Origin: Peristeroidobacter soli
GTDB lineage: Bacteria > Pseudomonadota > Gammaproteobacteria > Steroidobacterales > Steroidobacteraceae
Assembly: GCF_004138485.1 (NCBI RefSeq)
Contig: NZ_RYEV01000004.1
Location: forward strand, 1,238,803 to 1,302,802
Direction: 5' to 3'
DNA length: 64,000 bases
Part shown: positions 9,533 to 19,000 of the stretch, one piece after another
How positions within the stretch are numbered: position 1 is the first letter of the stretch
Layout of the letters: every line of letters starts with the position of its first letter
Made by a program: the position numbers and the translations under genes
Notes under the pieces: generated by a model
What the model was told of the DNA's origin: nothing
What the model saw: the letters and a program-made list of their open reading frames with translations, nothing else
Database searches by the model: none

Positions 9533-9626
9533 GCAGTCCGCAGTGACCTGGCGACGCCATTGCGCCGGTCCAGCGGAGACGGGTCAGGCGCGCGTTTCCG
9601 CCATGCCCCTCGCGGATGTCGCCTGT

Positions 9627-9928
9627 TAGGGCCTGTTAACACTCATTGGATGGGCTGCGACGAGCTATTGCGGTTCAGGGCTAGGCGCGACGACCGCCGT
9701 GTACTCTCCGTACATAAGGGAGGAGCAACGACGTCCTGAACCGCAATAGCTCGTCCCATCTAAGGATATTTATTCATTAAACGGGTTGCGCCTCCCGATT
9801 CTCATGAAACATGGGCCTGCAGCTGCGTTACAAAGCTTGCCCTCGCTACGCGAGGGCTGCGCTTTGCGCCTTGCTGAAGGCGATTGGAGGCGCAACGCAG
9901 CCCATCCAATGAGTGTTAACAGGCCCTA
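9627..9928. mobile_element. MITE-like non-coding element with 33-bp perfect terminal inverted repeats
   Basis: Positions 9627-9659 and 9896-9928 are exact reverse complements over 33 bases (outer end TAGGGCCTGTTAACAC). The outermost TA on each side can be read as a duplicated TA target, leaving a 298-bp element beginning GGGCCTGTTAACAC. Inside are a second inverted repeat of 20 exact bases (9660-9679 with 9735-9754) and a 7-bp-arm hairpin (9840-9856, loop TAC). No transposase frame fits, so it is a non-autonomous element moved in trans. TA targets occur with IS630/Tc1-type and some IS5-type transposases. It sits exactly at the stop codon of the fecR gene starting at 10981 and separates that gene from the STN gene. 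Confidence 0.85.
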
Positions 9929-10981
9929 GTGGCGCTCGCGTGCCTCGAGATAGATCACATTGTCCGCACCGCGCTGGACGGCGACCGGGAAGGCGCGCGT
10001 CAGCGCCGCAACGAAGCCATCGACGTCGCCCGTACGGAAACGACCGCCCATGCGCATCTCGCGAATGGCTGGATCGACCACGATCAGACGTTTGTCGCTG
10101 TAACGATTGACCTCTTCGATGGCACGCGACAACGGCTCGCCGTCGAACACGATTGCGCCCTCGCGCCAGGCCAACGCTTTACTCAGCAAGGCACTGGGCA
10201 GCGCCTCCACTGGCGATGGCGACTCCAACTGGAACCGCTGGCCCGCCAGCAGTTGCGTCGGCAGTTCGACATGAACTTGCGGCGAAATGACTTCTGCAGC
10301 TACCGATGGCGTCGGCTCCTGCCGCACTTCCACCTTGCCCTCAGTCACGATCACTTCGACCTGCTCGTTCTCGCGCAGGCGTACGTTGAAGGCTGTGCCG
10401 ATCGCGCGCACGCGCGTCTCACCCGCGATCACGACAAACGGCCGATCCGCATTTTTCGCGACGTGAAACAAAGCCTCGCCCTTGCGCAGGCGAACCGCAC
10501 GCTCCTCGGGTGTGTAGAGCGTCTCTACGATGGTGTTGGTATTGAGCTCGACCGTCGATCCATCCGCCAAGCGAGCGCTTCGGTGCTGACCTACGGCCGT
10601 GGACAACAACTGTGCCTCTGCGCTCTGCCGTTGCAACAGCACGCCAATGCTGACGAGGACCAACGAGGCCGCCACCGCCGCGCCAACCCAGCGTGCCACC
10701 CGATGCGGACGTCGCAGTCGTTCGGGTTCCGCCTGCAATCTGCGTTCTTCGGCGAGGAAGGTGGCAACCTTTTCCTCACGCTTCGCCTCGGCCAGCGTGT
10801 CGAGCGATTGCCAGACGCCGCCAAGCTCCTCGAATGCACGACGATGTCTCGGGTCGCGACGCAGCCATTGCTCCAGCGCCGCTCGCAGCTCAGGCCCGCC
10901 GCCATCATCCATCCGCCACACCCAGACCGCCGCCTCCTCCTCCACCTCGGCGAGTGTTCGCAGCTTCACCAGTTCGCTCAT
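9926..10981 (-). CDS. fecR: FecR-family anti-sigma/sigma regulator
   Basis: A 351-residue FecR protein: cytoplasmic N-terminus with the typical Trp/Arg pattern (AAVWVWRMDD, ALEQWLRRDPRHRRAFEEL), one transmembrane helix at about residues 98-116 and a periplasmic FecR domain (LADGSTVELNTNT, KGEALFHVAKNADRPFVV, RAIGTAFNVRL). A C-terminal segment with NRYSDKRLIVVDP follows. The ATG at 10981 gives an ATGA overlap with the sigma stop. Its TAG stop is built from the end of the MITE-like element. It should gate the sigma factor encoded at 10978-11562 in response to the STN receptor downstream. Confidence 0.9.
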   Translation of the reverse strand: MSELVKLRTLAEVEEEAAVWVWRMDDGGGPELRAALEQWLRRDPRHRRAFEELGGVWQSLDTLAEAKREEKVATFLAEERRLQAEPERLRRPHRVARWVGAAVAASLVLVSIGVLLQRQSAEAQLLSTAVGQHRSARLADGSTVELNTNTIVETLYTPEERAVRLRKGEALFHVAKNADRPFVVIAGETRVRAIGTAFNVRLRENEQVEVIVTEGKVEVRQEPTPSVAAEVISPQVHVELPTQLLAGQRFQLESPSPVEALPSALLSKALAWREGAIVFDGEPLSRAIEEVNRYSDKRLIVVDPAIREMRMGGRFRTGDVDGFVAALTRAFPVAVQRGADNVIYLEARERH

Positions 10982-11562
10982 CCAAGCTCTCCTTCGCCCG
11001 TATGCTTGCGCCGGATCGATGCAACATCCGCGGCCGGTGCGGCGTTCGTGAAGCCACGCTCCCGCAAATGATCGCGACAACGCACCAGTCCCTTCGCCAC
11101 GTGCTTCTCGATGGTGCTTTCGGAGATACCGAGCACGGCGCTGATATCCGCCTGAGATAATTTGTAGACCTTTCTGAGCACGAAGACCCGCCGGCAGATC
11201 GGCGGCAAACTGTCCACGGCAGCACAGAACGCTTCGAAGCGGCGCCGTGCGTCGAGTTGTTCCTCCAACTGCGGTCCATTCGCAGCGACACCGATGACAT
11301 CCACATCCGCCACCGAGTCGGTGGCGCGACTGGTGCGCCGTCGTCCCGACTCCACCGCCAGATTGTGCGCGATGGTGAGCAGCATCGCCTTGGGCGACTC
11401 GACTGCGCTGTAATCGGTGATGCCGTAGATACGCAGATAGGTATCCTGGATCACATCTTCAATGTCCTCATCGGAGGTCAGATACCTGCGCAGATACTTC
11501 CGCAGCATCGGCCGATGGCAGAACACCTGATTGAGAAACCATTCCTGACGATCGGGCGGCAT
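10978..11562 (-). CDS. FecI-type ECF RNA polymerase sigma factor
   Basis: A 194-residue ECF sigma factor; ATG at 11562 is preferred over an in-frame TTG 12 bases upstream. Region 2 includes YLTSDEDIEDVIQDTYLRIYG and AHNLAVESGRR. Region 4 includes LPPICRRVFVLRKVYKLSQADISAVLGISESTIEKHV, which is typical of FecI-type sigmas. Its stop overlaps fecR by four bases. It heads the block containing the STN protein, the receptor and two S9 peptidases, so it is the likely activator of that block when the receptor binds ligand. Confidence 0.9.
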   Translation of the reverse strand: MPPDRQEWFLNQVFCHRPMLRKYLRRYLTSDEDIEDVIQDTYLRIYGITDYSAVESPKAMLLTIAHNLAVESGRRRTSRATDSVADVDVIGVAANGPQLEEQLDARRRFEAFCAAVDSLPPICRRVFVLRKVYKLSQADISAVLGISESTIEKHVAKGLVRCRDHLRERGFTNAAPAADVASIRRKHTGEGELG

Positions 11563-11895
11563 GAAGACGAGCAACTGAGACAGCCGGCAGGAACACCAAT
11601 GAACCTCAAACGCCGCCCCAAGTAAAGCCTTTGGGGCGCTGTAACCTGCTGTTTCCGCGAATCACAGTGACGAGTGGCGGAAATCGATGCCTGGCCCGTC
11701 TTCAGACCTCCAGCCCGAAATTCGCCTCCGCCATGCCGGTCAGCGACTCGCTGCCCGGGTCGGCACTGCCGGGCCGGCATCGGTCATTTCCTATGCCGGC
11801 GGCCTCTCGAGCATCCTGATCCAGCTGGTGCGTCGGCCGCGGTAGGCAGCGGACGCACCATCGCGATCTGATCGGTGACGAGCGTGGCGGTCGAC
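11563..11895. other. Intergenic stretch, no gene recognised
   Basis: These 333 bases separate the sigma gene from the unknown exported protein. I see three short inverted repeats: CGCCCCAA/TTGGGGCG near 11613-11636, GCCCGG/CCGGGC near 11752-11774, and CCGGCAT/ATGCCGG near 11772-11799. None has a following T-run on either strand, so none is a convincing rho-independent terminator. At 11604-11610 the minus strand reads TTTGAGG followed 12 bases on by CCTG. This resembles the recurrent promoter of this window, but the essential CGTCT is missing. Confidence 0.5.
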
Positions 11896-12600
11896 TCAGC
11901 GTTGGTCTCGCATCCCGAACCAGAGCTTGCGTTCGCTGTCGGTTCTCGGTCGATACCACTCGACCTCGATGTGCCAGTCGTCCCCGTTGGAGCCGCCTCC
12001 TCCCCCTTTTTGCGCGATATCACTCCACGGCTGGCGCACGATTTCCTTCGCCAGCCGGTCGGCGATGTCTCTTGCCTCAGCTCCCGTACCGGTCATCTGC
12101 AACTCACAGAACGTCGTGCGGCAGTCGATTTTCAGCGTCGTGTACCGATCCGCCGGCAGATGCGACTCGATGTGCTGCCGTATCAGCATCTCCGTCGAGT
12201 ACGCCCAGCTGGCATCCTTGGGTTCAGCCTCCTTCTTCGCCCGTTCGCGCTGCTGCTGCAGTTGGTAGGCGCGGCTGGCGAGCGCGCGGGTGTCTTCCTC
12301 GCTCAGGTTTTCGATCGATATGCATCGCTGCTTCACGAACGCCGGCTCGCTGGACGAGGCCTGCGACTCAGCACGCACGCTGGTTGCCGTTTTTTCCAAG
12401 GCCTTGGCCGGCTCAACCCTCGAGACAGGCCGAACATTCGGACAGGATTCCCGTTGCTCCGGTTCAATGTTGACGGGCCCAATGGAGCCGGCCGGCAACT
12501 GTGCCGGCGCGGCGGTTTGCATGACTGGAGGAGCAGTGACACGGAGCACTGCGAAGCAGATGAGTGCGCCGACCACCGCACCGAACGCGAACATTTTCAT
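11896..12600 (-). CDS. Exported or membrane-anchored protein of unknown function
   Basis: A 234-residue protein I do not recognise. It begins with a hydrophobic segment (FAFGAVVGALICFAVL) that could be an uncleaved anchor or signal peptide. A low-complexity Ala/Pro/Gln linker follows, then a charged helix (YQLQQQRERAKKEAE, possibly coiled coil) and a C-terminal globular part with a close Cys pair in CRTTFCELQM, then WSDIAQ, a Gly run and HIEVEWYRP. The Cys-x4-Cys within a predicted beta strand resembles a motif in many uncharacterised exported proteins of gammaproteobacteria and myxobacteria and may be a disulphide. It is on the same strand as its neighbours but has gaps of 86 bp upstream and 333 bp downstream, so it is likely monocistronic. 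Confidence 0.65.
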   Translation of the reverse strand: MKMFAFGAVVGALICFAVLRVTAPPVMQTAAPAQLPAGSIGPVNIEPEQRESCPNVRPVSRVEPAKALEKTATSVRAESQASSSEPAFVKQRCISIENLSEEDTRALASRAYQLQQQRERAKKEAEPKDASWAYSTEMLIRQHIESHLPADRYTTLKIDCRTTFCELQMTGTGAEARDIADRLAKEIVRQPWSDIAQKGGGGGSNGDDWHIEVEWYRPRTDSERKLWFGMRDQR

Positions 12601-12686
12601 CGTGCCGCTCCGTGGCTTGCCCTTGAAGGCTTAGGTAGCCAGATTCCCTGAATTTCAGATCGACTTCAACCCGCCCGGAGCCAATT

Positions 12687-13622
12687 TCACCTCCCCAGCA
12701 GATAAAACAGCGCATCGTTCAGTGCCGGCGCGAACACCGAGGTGTGGGTCTGGCCGTCATAGATTCTGGAACGCCACTCCAGCTTGTCGTTGGCGGCCCG
12801 GTTCAGCGCGCTGATGGTGCGATTGAAGTGCTGGCCCAGCTCTTCATATAAAGCGACGCCGCCATTCAGCTCTCGCGAGCCTGCCGACAGGAACATCCGG
12901 GTTGGATGAGCCAGCTTGCCCTTCAGCAGCGTTTCGAACTGCCCGACGTAGTCCGCGTCGGTGCTGAAAATGCCCGGGCTGCCGAGCCAGTAACGGTCGA
13001 ACAGTCTGGATTGCTTCAGAAAGGCGTAAAAGGTGAAGGTCCCGCCGAAAGAACTGCCGAGAATACCGGCGGGCTTCTTGAGGGTGTTGTATCTGGAGCG
13101 GATGAAAGGATCCAGTTCCTGCTCCAGGAACGCCAGAAACTTGTCCGCCCCGCCGGGCGTGGTCGCGGGCGTGGTCGAGAGGCCGCCTTTCATCGAGGCG
13201 GGCACTGCATCCACCATCGTGTAGTCGCGCGTTCTAGCATTGGGTTGCCCGACCGGATAGTCGACGCCCACCAGCAGCACGGGCGGGAAGCCGGGATTGA
13301 TCAGATCCGCATATTGAAGCATGCAGATCGCGGCGCTCATGTTGAGCGCGAAGGATCCGTCCAGAACATAGATCACGTCGAGCGGCGGATTGTCGCCCAG
13401 CGGCGCGATGTGAGGCAGCGTCTTGGGCGGCGACCAGACACCGATGGCCATCTTGTCGCCCACCGCCCGCGACTGATATTCGAAGGCGTCGGTATTCCGC
13501 ACCGGCCAGGGCTGTCCGGTAGGTTTGAATCCGCTGGAATCCGCGGCGTGCACTACTCCTTCAACCCCCAAAGCGGCGGTCAAACCGACGCCCGACATCA
13601 GGAACTCTCGTCGTCCGAACAT
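12687..13622 (-). CDS. Tat-exported alpha/beta-hydrolase (esterase D/Fes-like)
   Basis: A 311-residue hydrolase of the putative-esterase family that includes Fes/IroE siderophore esterases and S-formylglutathione hydrolase-like proteins. ATG at 13622 gives a twin-arginine signal (GRREFLMSGVGL). The nucleophile motif is GSSFGG in GILGSSFGGTFTFYAFL, preceded by the conserved PPLDVIYVLDGS strand and followed by SRIYDGQTHTSVFAPALNDAL with the probable catalytic His. It lies 63 bp downstream of a TonB-dependent receptor and is probably co-transcribed with it, so it may hydrolyse an ester ligand brought in by that receptor. A siderophore role is possible but not shown. Confidence 0.8.
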   Translation of the reverse strand: MFGRREFLMSGVGLTAALGVEGVVHAADSSGFKPTGQPWPVRNTDAFEYQSRAVGDKMAIGVWSPPKTLPHIAPLGDNPPLDVIYVLDGSFALNMSAAICMLQYADLINPGFPPVLLVGVDYPVGQPNARTRDYTMVDAVPASMKGGLSTTPATTPGGADKFLAFLEQELDPFIRSRYNTLKKPAGILGSSFGGTFTFYAFLKQSRLFDRYWLGSPGIFSTDADYVGQFETLLKGKLAHPTRMFLSAGSRELNGGVALYEELGQHFNRTISALNRAANDKLEWRSRIYDGQTHTSVFAPALNDALFYLLGR

Positions 13623-13685
13623 TTCCAAATGCTCCTTCAAGTGCAGGGGCCGCGCGACCGGCACACGCGGCCCGCAGACTCACCC

Positions 13686-15926
13686 CTAGAAACCGGCGGA
13701 GAACGCCAGCGTGATACTGCGTGGCTGAATCACCGTTGCCACGTTATTGGCCACCGACAGATAGGCATGTTCGTTCAACAGGTTCTGCGCCCGGAGCTGG
13801 ATCGTGTAACGATCGAACTCCACGCCGCCTCGCAAGTCGACCGTAGTGATCGAAGCGAGCGTTCGCTGTGCGGCCGTAGTCGAGGCCGCGTAGTTGTTCG
13901 GCATGTCCGACTGATAGCGCAGCGTCGCGCCGAGCAGACCGGTCATGTCGTTCGTGAGCGAGATGCGCTGATCAGCCGTGAACGCCACCGTATATTCCGG
14001 CGTGAGCGGTAGATTGTCGCCGACCCTCGCGCCCGTGGCGGTCGAGACGCCCGGCAGCACGGAGACGATGCGCGCGTCGGTATAACCGGCATTTGCAGTG
14101 AGCGTCAGGCCCGAGATCGGCTGTGCTATCAATTCCAGTTCCACGCCATCGACCTCGGCGTCACCGCCGTTGGTTTGCAGCAGCACGCCGGAGGCATCGA
14201 GCGCGTTCAACTGAATCTTCTTCCAGTCGATGTGATAAACGGAGAAGTTGGTCGACAGCGCACCGTCCAGGAACGTGCCTTTGACACCTGCTTCGTAGTT
14301 CCACACCGTGTCCGGATCGATGAGCAGCGGCGCGCCGGGAGGCGGATTCGAATTGGTTTGCGGACCGCCGGGACGATAGCCGCTGGCCGCGCGCAGATAC
14401 GTGCTGATGCTATCGCTCGGGCGCCAACGCACCGTGGCCAGATAAGTGGACTGGCTGTCCTCGAACGGGAACTCCAGCTTGGGCAGACTGACATAAGCAT
14501 AGAGCGCGTTCGGCCCGCGGATCGAGGCGCGCTGTTCGTTGCGCGCGTAGCGAATGCCGCCCTGAATATCCAAACGGTCGGTGATGAAATAAGTCAGGTT
14601 GCCGTAGCCCGCCAGCTCTTCGTAATCCGACGTGGTCTGCGTGTGATACAGCAGGTCGAGCGGCGACGGCAGGTTCGCGCCAGTCGCCCTGTCTTGCAGA
14701 AGGATGTCGATGTCATAGACCGAATCCTCCTGCGTGTAGAACACGCCGCCCATGAACTCCACCGGCCCCATGCGGTTCGAAACGAAACGAACATCGGCCG
14801 TGAACTTGTCCATGCTCGGGCTGGGATTGGCCAAGGCGCCGGTGTTCGCCGGGATCGCGGTGCCGAGCACTACCGGGGCACGAGCTTGAGCGACTGGCAC
14901 ATAAGTGGACGTGGCGTCGCTGCGGGTATTCACGTCGTACTCGGCGTAGCTGGCGGACGCGATCAGCGAACCGGCGTCGAGACCGGCCCAGGTGAGCGTG
15001 GCGTTCGCCAGTCGATATTTCAGGCTCGAGCCGAAGTTCCGGTAATGGTCGTACTTATAATCTCCATACAGCGGCCGTTGCGTCCCTGGCACGAGACTCT
15101 CGTAGGAATAACCGTCGTTCTCGATGTTTTGAATCAGTCCGCTGACATCGATGGTGAGATCGTCGGTCGGTGTGGCACGCACGACGACACGACCGCCGTA
15201 CAGATCGGAGCTGTTCGCGTCCTCGGTGCCGGTCGCGACGTTGTCGGCAAATCCGGGCAGGCTGCGCTTGTAGCCGGCCGCCTGAATCGCGAGCTTGTCG
15301 CGAACGATCGGGGCGTTGAGCGAACCCCGGATCATGTAACCCTCCTCGCCACCGCTCATCGTGGTGAACTCGGTGCGCACGTTGCCGTAGGCCTCGCTGG
15401 CATCCGGCTTCTTGGTGACGATCCGAATCAGGCCGCCCAGGCTGGATGCGCCGTACAGCGTGCCCTGCGGTCCCTTCAATACTTCGATGCGATCGATCTC
15501 GGCCAATTCCGGCTCGGGCGTGACCAGCGCGCCTTGAGACAAGAAGCCGCTCGCAGTAAACACCGTGTCATCGACGTAATAAGCCGTCGTGTTGGTCGTT
15601 TGCTGTCCGCCGGTGTTCATACCGCGCAGGATGATGGTGCCCAGGCCGGGCGCGCCCGTGTCACGCTGACTCAGGCCGGGAACGAGTGATGCATAATCGC
15701 GAAAGCTCTGGACGCCCATCGTTTCGAGGTTCGCGCCCGTGATCGCGGTGATCGCCGACGGCGTGTCTCGCAGGCGCTCTTCTCGCCTGCTGGCGGTCAC
15801 GATGATTTCCTGGAGCAAGGACTCCGATTCTTCATGTCTGGGCGTGCCGTTGACGGATGTTTGCTCGGCCAGGGCGACGCTCGACATCGTCAGGCATGCG
15901 GCTGCAACTACGTGTGCTGTTTGCAT
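13686..15926 (-). CDS. TonB-dependent receptor
   Basis: A 746-residue receptor without an STN domain, hence a transporter rather than a FecR-linked transducer. ATG at 15926 has GGAAGG about 9 bases upstream and a signal peptide (VVAAACLTMSSVALA). The TonB-box/plug begins LLQEIIVTASRREERLRDTPSAIT and continues with RIEVLKGPQGTLYGASSLGGLIRIVTKKP. The barrel ends in LAFSAGF with the usual terminal Phe. A variant of the recurrent ECF-like promoter lies about 46 bp upstream of the start. The downstream esterase gene suggests an ester-containing ligand. Confidence 0.92.
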   Translation of the reverse strand: MQTAHVVAAACLTMSSVALAEQTSVNGTPRHEESESLLQEIIVTASRREERLRDTPSAITAITGANLETMGVQSFRDYASLVPGLSQRDTGAPGLGTIILRGMNTGGQQTTNTTAYYVDDTVFTASGFLSQGALVTPEPELAEIDRIEVLKGPQGTLYGASSLGGLIRIVTKKPDASEAYGNVRTEFTTMSGGEEGYMIRGSLNAPIVRDKLAIQAAGYKRSLPGFADNVATGTEDANSSDLYGGRVVVRATPTDDLTIDVSGLIQNIENDGYSYESLVPGTQRPLYGDYKYDHYRNFGSSLKYRLANATLTWAGLDAGSLIASASYAEYDVNTRSDATSTYVPVAQARAPVVLGTAIPANTGALANPSPSMDKFTADVRFVSNRMGPVEFMGGVFYTQEDSVYDIDILLQDRATGANLPSPLDLLYHTQTTSDYEELAGYGNLTYFITDRLDIQGGIRYARNEQRASIRGPNALYAYVSLPKLEFPFEDSQSTYLATVRWRPSDSISTYLRAASGYRPGGPQTNSNPPPGAPLLIDPDTVWNYEAGVKGTFLDGALSTNFSVYHIDWKKIQLNALDASGVLLQTNGGDAEVDGVELELIAQPISGLTLTANAGYTDARIVSVLPGVSTATGARVGDNLPLTPEYTVAFTADQRISLTNDMTGLLGATLRYQSDMPNNYAASTTAAQRTLASITTVDLRGGVEFDRYTIQLRAQNLLNEHAYLSVANNVATVIQPRSITLAFSAGF

Positions 15927-15971
15927 AGTGTCTACCTTCCCCATTTGAGTTATGAGAGTGCGCACCGCGTA

Positions 15972-15999
15972 AGACGCAGTCTCCGGGCTCAGCCGCAGC
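15972..15999 (-). promoter_or_regulatory. ECF-like promoter upstream of the 13.7-15.9 kb receptor
   Basis: Minus strand: GCTGCGG (15993-15999), 12 bases, then ACTGCGTCT (15972-15980). The spacing is identical to the other members of the set, and the -35 differs by one base from GCTGAGG at the sox operon. The CGTCT end lies 45 bases before the ATG. Confidence 0.6.
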
Positions 16000-16035
16000 G
16001 GCCTAGCCATTCGGTTAGGTACGACTCGCAGGGGG

Positions 16036-19000
16036 TCAGTGGAGCAATTTCACGTTGTCGTCCAGATTGCGTTCGATGAAGTTGTGATAGGGATCGACCA
16101 CCACGGCACCCGGCCGTTCGTTCACGATGAACTCGACCTGGGTTCGTTCGGCATCGATCCAGCGGCGCTCCGAGGCCAGCCACCGGGCGCTGTAACGATC
16201 GCCGCGGTTGATTTCCTCATCGACCACGGCGATCTGCACGGGTTCGTGAAGCGGCACGGACTGCTCGCTGCCCTCCGCGGTCCGCTCCATCTTTTTTGTA
16301 TGGATCGTGGCGATGACCTTGAAACGCCCGCCGGACAGGGTCTCGACGCGCGCCTCGCTCACGCTCAGATCGTGCAGCAGGATGCGCTCGAAATAATCGG
16401 TCAAGGTCTGCTGATACTGTTCCGGGGTGTGCGCGCGAATGATCGCCAACAGGTCGAGCGAAGTTGGATACGGCCCGCTGGCGAACGCCCACTTTGCAAA
16501 ATACTCGCGCAACGCCTGGTTCAACGCCTGTTCGCCGATCAACTCCTTGACGCCGTAGATCACCGGCGCACCCTTCCAGTAATGCACGTAATCGGTATCC
16601 GAACGCGAGCGATAGATCGGCACCTCGGCGAACTTGGATTTATTCCGGTCCGCGTTGTACTTCTTGATACTTTCTCGCAAAAAGCGCGCGACCATGGCTT
16701 TGTCGTAGGACTTCTCCAAGGTCATCAGGCCGGCGTATTGCGCGAGCGTCTCCTGGAGCATGGTCGCGCCTTCGACTTTGGCGGAGGTCACCATCAGGCC
16801 CCACCAGTTGTGGCCGGCTTCGTGGCCGACCACGTGCGTGCCCCAATCCACCGCGGAGTTCTTGCTCAGGTCGCTGACGAAGCCGGCGAACTCGCCCAGG
16901 GTCAGCTGACCCGAGTTGGAATTGGCGCCGGCGTCGAACGCTTTCTGGATGAGCCGGAACTCCGGGTACGGGAACGGTCCGAACTCGGCGGTGAAATATT
17001 CCACGGCGATCTTGAAATGCTTCATGAACTCCGCGACATGAAAATCGTCCGGCGGGTTGTAATAGATGGCGAGGTCGATGCCGGCGGCACGATCGCGCAA
17101 CACCCGGTACGCGCCCTGTTGCAAGGTCAGCGCCAGCGAGATGGGCGTTTTCGACCTGTAATGAAAGAACGCCCGATCGCCCTGCTGCCAGCTGCGCACC
17201 AGCTCGCCGCCCATGAAGGCCACCTGGCCTTTGTCGACGCTGTACGTGCCTTCGAAATCGATGTTGTCGCTCTGACCGAACAAGCCATTGAAGTCGCGCC
17301 CCCAAGGCTCATCCAGCGTGGCGATGTGCGCGCGATCCTCGGGCAGGCCGTGCTTCGCGCGTTTCCTCGGGTCGCCCAGCGCGCTGTAGGACGAATAGCC
17401 GAGCACGTCCGGCATCACTTCCGACAGCGACAGAGCGGTGCCGCTGGTCTCCAGCCGGCTGCTGAGTTGTCCGCCAGGAAAATTCGAGAAGTCCACGTCC
17501 AGATCGAAGCGCACGGTACGCGTCTCGCCCGGCTGCATCGGCGAGGTAAAGCGGTAACGTGCCACATGAATATCGGCAAAGTCTTGGTCGACGACACCGC
17601 CCTCGACGCTCAGCTGCTTGACCTTCGCCAGCGGCGTGAGCGCCACATACAAAGTGTCGAAGGGCCGGTCGTGTTTGTTTCGAAGCACGATCTCGCCGCG
17701 GGACGTTGCACGTCGCGTCTGCAGATCGGTCGATAGATCCAGTCGCACCGACTTCATGACCGGCAGCGGCTTGTTCTCCAGCGGCCGCATCACCTGCTCG
17801 TAACGTAGCTGAGTCGCATCGGTCACGGCGTCGCTCGGCGGGATGGGATTGTCGACATAGTCTTCGACATACAGCCAGCGGCCGATCCCGGCGAACGCCA
17901 CCAAGCTGATCGCCAATGTGGCGGCCTGCGGCACACCGATGCGTCGCTTTGCCACGCGCAGGCGTTTGGCGATCCCCTCGTCCGTGCCCCGCCGCCACAA
18001 CAGATGCGAGAGCATCACCAGCACGGCCGACAGCGCCGCCCAATACAAATCGTATTTCAATCCTTCCAGTCGATAGAACGTGCTGTTCGCGAGCCCCGAG
18101 ATCGGGCTGGTCGGATGCGAGCCCGGCACCACCAGCGAGGGCATGTCGAACAAGGTCGAGCTGGCCAGGCTCACGGCGATATAGATCACCATGAACAGCA
18201 TGCCCAGATATTTGTTCGGCGACAGCACCTGGCCGATCAGCGCCAGCGCACCGACCCACAGGAACGGCAGCACGCGATATCCCATCTCCCGTAAATACAT
18301 GCTCGCATCGATGGGCGTGCCCTTGATCAGCTGCAGGATCACCATGGCGGCGATCGACACGGCCAGCAGCGCCGCCACCACGGTCCACAGCGCCAGCAGT
18401 TTGGATAACAGGAACACGGTATTACGCGCCGGCATCGCATCGACGATCTGGTCGAGCTTGACCTGTCGCTCACGCCACACCAGCTCGCCCGCGTAGTACG
18501 CGATCACGATCAGCAGCGGCAGGGTGAGACCGTCGCCCAGCGACTTGACGGCCACCCGTGTCAGCAACAACGGCGGCGCGCCGAACACCGGATCGACCAG
18601 CGAAGCGAGCGCCCAGGCATTGACGAAGCCGAGGATCATCAGCACCACGAACGGGATCGAACGGACCACCGCACGCACTTCGAGCCCGACGCGTCCGACC
18701 AGCTGCTGCCAGGCGGTGTTCCGGTCGTGCACCTGAGTTGCAATCGGTCGCTCGTCGACGTTTCGTTGCCCGGTCTCGGCGGGAACGTTTGCTTTGATCT
18801 GCGGGCTGCGCGGATAGGGATTGAACCGCACCAGTGTCCACGCCATCGCGGCGACGCCAACACCGAGCCAGATCAGGCGATTCCACAAGAACGTACCGGC
18901 GAGCGGCGCGAGCTGAGTGTTGAGCTCATAGGGCGTCCAATAGCGTGTGGTCAGATTCAGCGTGCTGATACCGAACAGATCCACCAGGAACACGAACGGC

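Noticed and set aside
9579-9610. Possible ECF-like promoter before the STN gene (ATGGCGG, 12 bases, GACCCGTCT)
   Set aside because: Only a loose match in both blocks and not conserved with the strong sites; could be chance in GC-rich DNA.
9929-11071. Long open frame on the plus strand antisense to fecR and its sigma gene
   Set aside because: It mirrors strongly recognised minus-strand genes, its product is rich in Arg/His/Gln with no family pattern, and GC-rich codon use explains the lack of stops.
11590-11610. TTTGAGG-N12-CCTG upstream of the sigma gene at 10978-11562
   Set aside because: The first block, spacing and CCTG fit, but CCGGC replaces the essential CGTCT.
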